A stretch of DNA of 64,000 nt, from contig NC_082599.1 in NCBI RefSeq assembly GCF_030936135.1, positions 7,426,847 to 7,490,846 of the forward strand, read 5' to 3'. The notes beneath the pieces are model-generated. The model did no database searches and had not been told where the DNA came from. It saw only the letters and a program-made list of their open reading frames with translations. This document shows, in pieces, positions 57,997 through 64,000 of the stretch. Source of the DNA: Gavia stellata. Lineage: Eukaryota; Chordata; Aves; Gaviiformes; Gaviidae. The translations under genes and the position numbers were made by a program. The first letter of the stretch is position 1. The number at the start of each line of letters is the position of its first letter.

Positions 57997-58002
57997 TTTA
58001 TT
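57997..58002 (-). other. Candidate WDR86 polyadenylation signal
   Basis: TTTATT on the plus strand, AATAAA on the minus strand, about 1.33 kb beyond the WDR86 stop codon. It is the first canonical signal I see after the stop. Confidence 0.45.
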
Positions 58003-58404
58003 AGTCCATTCTAGAAAAAGGATTACAGCATTTTTATCTTGCTGTAGGACAGAATAAATAAAGCCATAAAAATAAAAACATGTGGTTAGATATTTTTGTA
58101 CTGGTTCTACAAAGAGTTATATCTGCAAATAGAAAAATATACGAACCCTTGCTTGTTCATGGCTCAGTGGTTATCAGAGAGGGATGAACCTGGAAAAAGA
58201 CTAGGCGATCTTTTCTTGAGTCTGATTGCCTATCCGATGCTACTAATAACCCAGCAAACCAAGGCCAGACATAGCCTCATAAGGAGGAAAGATAACAAGT
58301 CTAGAGCACCCAATAAATCCTCCCATTTCGCTCTCCTCTCCCCTGGAAAAAAAACCAACACAATTCGACATTCCCAGTGGATATAAGCAAGACCTTTCCT
58401 CCCA

Positions 58405-58460
58405 TGAGGGCAGTCAAGCAGTGGGCCAGGCTGCCCAGAGGTGGTGCAGTTACCACCGCA
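58405..58460 (+). mobile_element. Possible degraded CR1 fragment in the WDR86 3' UTR
   Basis: GGCTGCCCAGAGGTGGTGCA resembles the CR1 segment coding LPREVVE, but similarity fades on both sides. Weak call. Confidence 0.3.
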
Positions 58461-59059
58461 GACCTGGTGCCTCATAAACAGTTTCCAACTCCGGCAGTGC
58501 CGAGGAGGCCCTTCAGAGGAGCCCATCAGGGGGCAAGCAGGCGGCAGAAGTGTACCCCCCTTGCAGCACACAGAAGACACCTGTGAGGCCATTGATGCTT
58601 CCTTTGCTAAGCGTGAGATTGTAAAAGGGAAAAAAAGAACCCGCTAGGTTGTTGGGAGGAGGACAACTGCTGTGCCTCGGCAAAAGGTCTGAGGTTTAGC
58701 TTGTTCTCTAGCTTATGTTTTGTTAAAAAAAAAATATAATTAAATTAATTTCTGTCCAACTACTCCCAGCTTCCCAGAGGTGTCCAGTCTGCTTGAAACT
58801 CCTGCTATGCCATACCATCCTGCGTTAGTTGGTCTAATCAGCAAAAAAAAACTGACCCAAAGGTCAGCTGTGAAAATTGAATTTGTAGTTGTACTGCAGG
58901 ACACCTTTCATTTCTGCATTTGGCCAACCAGAGGGTATGTGAGCAGGCAAGAGGAGCAGGAGAAAACGTTTCTCCTTAGCTACTAGACAGGCAAAGGTGT
59001 GCAACGCCTCTGTGCCAGGGGGGATTGAAAACAAGCAGCCGTAAGTGAAGTTCTTAATT

Positions 59060-59086
59060 ACACACACGCACACACACACACACACA
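59060..59086 (+). repeat. (CA)n microsatellite
   Basis: About 13 CA units with one CG interruption, within the probable WDR86 3' UTR. Confidence 0.9.
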
Positions 59087-59330
59087 GGGGTACATCACCT
59101 GAACCACACTGCAGTTCCTCCTGACCCCAGTATTGCTCAGCTGAAAGTCATGTGCAGCGACAATATCTGACTTGAGTCCATGTGAGAGCCACAGAGAATC
59201 CTGGCTCCTGAAAAAGAGGTTCAAGCAAACCATTTCCCACCTCTTGCCAAATTCTGGTTTACATGGACACAGTGGTGCAGAAAATGAAAGGTTCAGCTTT
59301 GGTCACTGATGGAAAGTCTGTTCCGGACAG

Positions 59331-59549
59331 TCACATTAGTTCAACAGCCTCATGTTCCCCATTTTCTTGCTGTACCATACAGCCAACTTTATTGTTGAAG
59401 AGACGAGAGAGACTTCCCTTCTGAGAGCTCCTGCCTTGGGCAGACCTCTCCTTCTTCAAACGCCGCTTATTTCTCTTGCATATTCCCCGGATGTCCCAAA
59501 TCCTTAGTGTGCCATCATGGGAAGCTGTGTAGAGCAACTCGTTGTGGAT
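59331..59549 (-). CDS. WDR86: WDR86 terminal exon
   Basis: Seventy-two codons and a stop after acceptor TTCCAG. Holds the last WD blade, a basic linker and the tail SLSRLFNNKVGC, then a short extension ending EAVELM. Confidence 0.93.
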   Translation of the reverse strand: MHNELLYTASHDGTLRIWDIRGICKRNKRRLKKERSAQGRSSQKGSLSRLFNNKVGCMVQQENGEHEAVELM

Positions 59550-61712
59550 CTGGAACAACAGGGCCACATTTAATACCAAACCATACAGCTCGGAATCAGG
59601 ACAATCAAACTGTCAAAAATCAGAGCAAACACAGCTTGATCCTAACACTTAAGGCCTGATAGCTCATTACAAGAGCCAGTATAAATTATCACAAAAGCTG
59701 CTGAAGTGGGATAAGACATTACCAAGTCAGGACTCCTTTCTCAGCCACTTCACAGAGCCATAAAATATAAACAGCAAGAGTTATTTATAACCTAAACCCA
59801 CTAGAGAAAAGCAATGGAGAACTAAACTCAATGTCAGAGTAGGCTGCAGCTGGGAATTTCTGTGCTGGTTTCAGACTGCTGGTTTTGAAGATGAAGCTTA
59901 AGAAGGCCCCAAACTCAGCAGCAGTAGACAGTGGGGGGGTTCAGGAATGCTTTCCTTCTCACTTCCCTTCTTCCTTTGCAGTAAGTTATAGGTACAATTT
60001 CCTCTTCAAAATCTGTTGTTCTTCCAAACCTGCAGTAATTTAACCTTGATTCCCCCCCTGTACTTTCATTTCCTTAATGAAACATTTGCTGCTGTTGGTA
60101 ATGTTTCCGATGTCCTCACCCTGCCCTAGAAGTAAGCCATCAGTCTTGATCATCTTCCCCTTCCTGCGTCAGTCTGTCTGCCATGGGCGCTCACAGTCTC
60201 CAGAGGCGGGCCGTGATAGCAAGCATCCCACCGGCAGTCTGGCTTACATCAGCATGAAGCACCAGACAAGCACTGCACAGCCGCAGCCCCCCATCCCTCC
60301 CTCATTAATACACTTAAGATCATAGTAAGGTCGCCACTTCTCAGTCCTCTCTCTTCCCAGGATTTTTTGCCCTGTACACTTGGAAATGAAGTTACAAGAA
60401 AAATACAAAAAGCCAAGCTTTGGTCTTAAGAGCTGCACAGAGTGATTGTATCAGATTGTATCACCCAAATAATACGTTCAGGTGACCATCTGATGCACAA
60501 CCAATTGGTCAATACCCAATAGTTTGCAGTTTAAGACCAACTAGCCACTTGCTAATTTAGAAAAATATACAAAAGACAACCATATTTGCAACTCTGTATG
60601 CTTGTGATTAACTCGAAAAGGAATTTTATCATCTTCTTTTTTTCTTTCAAGTGTCAGCCTGCCAGAAATACTTACAGTGTCTCACGTTCTTTTAATCAAA
60701 ATCCTCATCCTGCACACAGCTTTTACTGAGATCCTGATGCAGGGAGATGTGGATTCTTAAATGCACAAAGCATCCAAGGATTTAAACTTTCCCCCCAAGG
60801 ATTCCTTGCACAATACTGGTCTTTGCATTGCCACCAAAGATTACTAATTCCTCCCCCTTTAACTTTTAAACGCCAGTATCACTCCAGCCTAGACAATATG
60901 CAAGCAACTTTTCAGGGACTTAATTAACTTTTAGAAAAATTTTAAGGCAGTGGCAGAGACTCTTCCATTTGTCTGGTATGACATGGGTCAGACATCAATA
61001 CAGAGCTTCTTTGCCATCTTTATACCTTCAGAAAAATAGATCCTGATGGCAATATTTTACATAGACGTTTATATACAGGGCAGCACATGGAAATCACCAC
61101 TAGCTCTTCCCTAAGATCAGAAAGGATGGTAAGCAGTTGCTAGACTGTTGAGAGATGCCATGCCCAGGGGGGTTAGAAGTATAATGGTATATATTATTCT
61201 GCTTGGGTAAGGCAGAAACTTTTTTTCTGCCTAGAGCACTGCAAACACTTATCATCAGTGTCTTGTAATGGAAGGGGTCTCATGAGGTCGGAGTCCATTC
61301 CCTGCCAGGGAATGGATCGGTTACATCCGTCTCCTTTCTTATGGTTGCTTGTCTAACCTGACCTGAAAAACCTCCAATCACAGACATAGGACTGTCTCTG
61401 GGGACTCATTCTGTGGTTTCACTTATCCTTATTATTATCGAGTTTGTCTAAAATTACAAAAGGAATATTGAAGTCCGTTACTTTTCATCTTACCCTAGAA
61501 CAACATCCAACCCAAGACACACAGAACAGCTAGCCACACCAATTCCCACAAAACAAATGAGCGAGCAATCAGAAGTGAGAAATCCCAGCAAAGAAACCCC
61601 TTCCTGACCTGGATGCAGTTGATGATGAATTTATGCCCTCGAAAGATCTTCTGCAGGACACCACTCTTGGAATTGAAAGCTCTTGCACAGGCATCACCAC
61701 TTCCTGTGAACA
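59331..61712 (-). CDS. WDR86: WDR86, WD repeat protein (last two coding exons; 5' part off the right edge)
   Basis: Two minus-strand exons, 61609-61712 and 59331-59549, splice in phase 0 (CIQ|IHNELLYTASHDG). Together they code the last two WD40 blades: FTGSGDACARAFNSKSGVLQ ending FRGHKFIINCIQ, and LLYTASHDGTLRIWDIRG, with the GH and WD dipeptides typical of the repeat. The tail SLSRLFNNKVGC matches the recalled human C-terminus. WDR86 presumably forms a beta-propeller; its role is unknown. A basic segment (GICKRNKRRLKKERSAQGRS) joins the last blade to the tail, where human has a Pro-rich linker. The upstream exon should end in phase 1; none was found from 61713 to 64000. Confidence 0.93.
61609..61712 (-). 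CDS. WDR86: WDR86 penultimate exon
   Basis: 104 nt; begins in phase 1 after acceptor TTGCAG and ends in phase 0 at donor GTCAGG. Codes a WD blade with FTGSGDACARAF and IFRGHKFIINCIQ. Confidence 0.93.
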
Positions 61713-62792
61713 CTGCAATGCAACCACACAACACAGCACATGGCCAGATGTCAGCAGCCATGTAAGGTCAGTTCATGTGAGTTCAAAATGTACCTAAAAC
61801 TAGTTCACAAAGGAGCATGACGTATCATTTTTAGGCTTGGTTCTCTTCTCAGTTATAGCAAGTTCAGATCATTTTCATTTCACTGACCCCAGCATGCTTG
61901 CTTTCATTCCTATTTTTCAAAACACTGAACTGCCTAAGCCTGAAGTTCCTACATACATCAGCGTTTCACTTCACACACTTCAAATACCTATTTCTGCTCT
62001 TCTTTTCCACGTAAATTTCCCTGCCTGAGCATGCCTCAATAATTCTAAGCAGGCAATTTATCTCAAGTCTGGTTTTAAGGATTTCTGCTAAGCCTTCCAT
62101 TTGTTTTATGATAGTTATTTCCAGGTTTCCATTGAGTACTACTGTATCTTCATCAGTTCTGCTGCTGCATCAAGCAGCAGAAGCATCTGTACAGTGGAGC
62201 TGCAAACCACAGTAACAACATTACCTCCTCATACTACTAATATGAATTTGGCCTTAGCTTCATTAAAACATACCCATTTTTTCCTCCCATTTTCAACCAT
62301 ACACTTACTATCAATAGGTATGGCTGTCTCTGTTGAAATACCACAGTTAAACCTTCTGTCCTCAGAGGTGAGTAGCACGTGCAAGCAGCTTTACAAAGCT
62401 TTATAAATTCTTTCACTGTGGTAGATTTCTTCAGCTAAATCCTGTAGCTTAGGATCTTTGCAAGCAGTAGAGCTGTTAAGTGATTCAAGGCCCAGGCTAT
62501 AATCTCTATTTCAGTATGGCACAGAATTATTTGAGAGTTTTGGCTACAACTCTTGTATTCTATGTGCTATATTGTACATGTGCTACAAGGGGGCAGGGGT
62601 TAAGTAAATTAAGCATGACCAGGGATGCTGGCTGTTCATCAGGTTTCCTCAGGGTGTCTTAACATGTTTGAAGAACAATTTCTCAACACTTCAGGATCTT
62701 CACATCACATCCCCAGAATTGCTGCGTCCGGAAACTGTAAGGCAGTGTTGAATATTTAGATTTTATACTTAGCAATATGCCCGAAAAGGAGC

Positions 62793-62910
62793 ACATTTGT
62801 GTGCTTTAAGGGTTACAAATTGTCTTCCTAAACACTTGCTTTCCTTCAGTTACATTTGTGTGCTTTAAGGGTTACAAATTGTCTTCCTAAACACTCACTT
62901 TCCTTCAGTT
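62793..62910 (+). repeat. Tandem duplication, two 59-base units
   Basis: Units 62793-62851 and 62852-62910 begin ACATTTGTGTGCTTTAAGGG and differ at two adjacent bases (TTGCTTT against TCACTTT). Not a known repeat family. Confidence 0.95.
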
Positions 62911-63374
62911 AATCCAAACTCCTCAAGTTTATCTAGAGATAAATATTTCAGAACTGCAAAAAGCAATACATTCACTACGCCCTGTATTTCAGGTCTTTGC
63001 AAAAGCCCCTACCAAGGAAAGCTTTTTACAAAATTGAAGTGCCTGAAGGTAACAGATACCTTATCCTTTGGGAGAAGTCAGGCACTGGATTCCTAAAGAG
63101 AGGTGAAGAAATTATCATGGCAGTAAATTCAGGACTACAACAAGAGACGAGAGAACAGGCTACCTGCTGCCATCAGCTTTTTAACTTCATATTAAACAGC
63201 AGGAGGCTGGGTACTTCCTGGGTACACTTTCAAGAAACATCTGGATGTGGAAAATCGATGTCATTTTATACGGGCCAACATAAATTCAACTGCCAACACA
63301 ATCCCAAAAAAGCATTGCATCCCATTCTGCCAATGAGTAACAACGATGTAAAGCAGGGAACAAGGTACAGTTTC

Positions 63375-63476
63375 TTGTGGTTTGGTTTTTGGTTTTTGTT
63401 TGTTTGTTTGGGTTTGTGGTGGTTTGTTTGTTTGGGGTTTTTTTTGTTTTTTGTTTTTTTTTTGTTTTTTTTTTTT
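63375..63476 (+). repeat. T/G-only low-complexity tract
   Basis: 102 bases without a single A or C, built from GTTT units passing into longer T runs, in the WDR86 intron. Confidence 0.93.
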
Positions 63477-64000
63477 ACAGTGAATGGAAATCACTCAATA
63501 CTATTACATATGTGCACAGAGTAGGAACCAATTAAGAGCTCTTCTCATTACGCAGCTGTCAGTTTACTTCAGCTATTGCTATCAGGATTTTGCTTTTGAC
63601 AGACATCCCTTATGTCTTTTGAACTGTCACTCTAGACTTAGGAAGTTTCTTTGCACCTCTGAGTTTCAAAGGAGAGCTGTTGATCTAACCCAGATTTAGC
63701 ATTTAAATATATGCTCATATATACTACCTGTGAAACAAACAAACAACAAAAAACCATAAACAATTCTTTTTTTTTTTTTTACTTAAATTTCATAGACTCT
63801 TGGGAGGGAGAACACGTTTTAAATGTTCCCTTGGAGTTTTTGCAACATGAAAAAATATAAACAGCAATAAATTTTAAAGGACAGTGCACATACTGTAGGA
63901 GAGAAATAACCAATATAATATCATTAAGTAAATTAGATTGAGAACCAGCTTTAATATTCCCCATGCTATTAATTATACAAGCAGACTGAGGAAAGCCACT

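Larger units (their letters stand above)
61713..64000. other. WDR86 intron (5' exons not found)
   Basis: No coding exon was recognised to the right edge. It holds a 59-base tandem duplication and a 102-base T/G-only tract. Confidence 0.6.

Noticed and set aside
63120-63260. Resemblance to a CR1 segment (TTTCAAGAAACATCTGGATG)
   Set aside because: The match is limited to about 22 bases with no supporting flanks, so it is too weak to annotate.

Overview
The window is nuclear DNA of a bird. Evidence is the vertebrate spliced gene structure, several copies of the CR1 non-LTR retrotransposon with the 3' end typical of birds, short AT-rich introns, and two compact GC-rich promoter islands. Several CR1 copies end in a form common in neognath birds, but I cannot name the species. 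Gene identities and human comparisons rest on recalled family sequences; no database was searched. Exon boundaries were worked out by hand from reading frame, splice phase and GT/AG sites, and phases join without a break in all four genes.

Layout, left to right. (1) About 1-19,640, minus strand: XYLB (xylulokinase), from its first exon in a GC-rich island at about 19.3-19.9 kb to an exon at the left edge. Twelve coding exons (about 331 codons) are present; the C-terminal third lies off the left edge. (2) 19.9-27.9 kb: no gene recognised. (3) 27.97-33.38 kb, plus strand: a two-exon gene for a small protein of the uncharacterised C9orf152 family. (4) 33.4-38.7 kb: intergenic, with a minus-strand CR1 copy carrying a damaged reverse-transcriptase reading frame (35.28-36.42 kb) and a short plus-strand CR1 3' end swollen by a G/T-rich expansion (37.3-37.5 kb). 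(5) 38.76-55.75 kb, plus strand: a CAC/CATCAC microsatellite, then a GC-rich promoter island and NUB1 (NEDD8 ultimate buster 1), complete, with one untranslated and 14 coding exons (611 codons). (6) 55.76-58.0 kb: gene-free gap. (7) 58.0 kb to beyond the right edge, minus strand: the last two coding exons of WDR86, convergent with NUB1.

The genes do not form a pathway. XYLB acts in cytosolic sugar metabolism, NUB1 is an adaptor that sends NEDD8/FAT10 conjugates to the proteasome, WDR86 is a WD40-repeat protein of unknown role, and the C9orf152-family protein has no known function. NUB1 and WDR86 are neighbours in human 7q36, whereas XYLB is in human 3p22 and C9orf152 in 9q31, so the window crosses what is, relative to human, a synteny breakpoint.

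The most noteworthy item is the C9orf152-family gene at an unexpected position. No bacterial-type or defence-like system, CRISPR array, tRNA or rRNA gene was seen.
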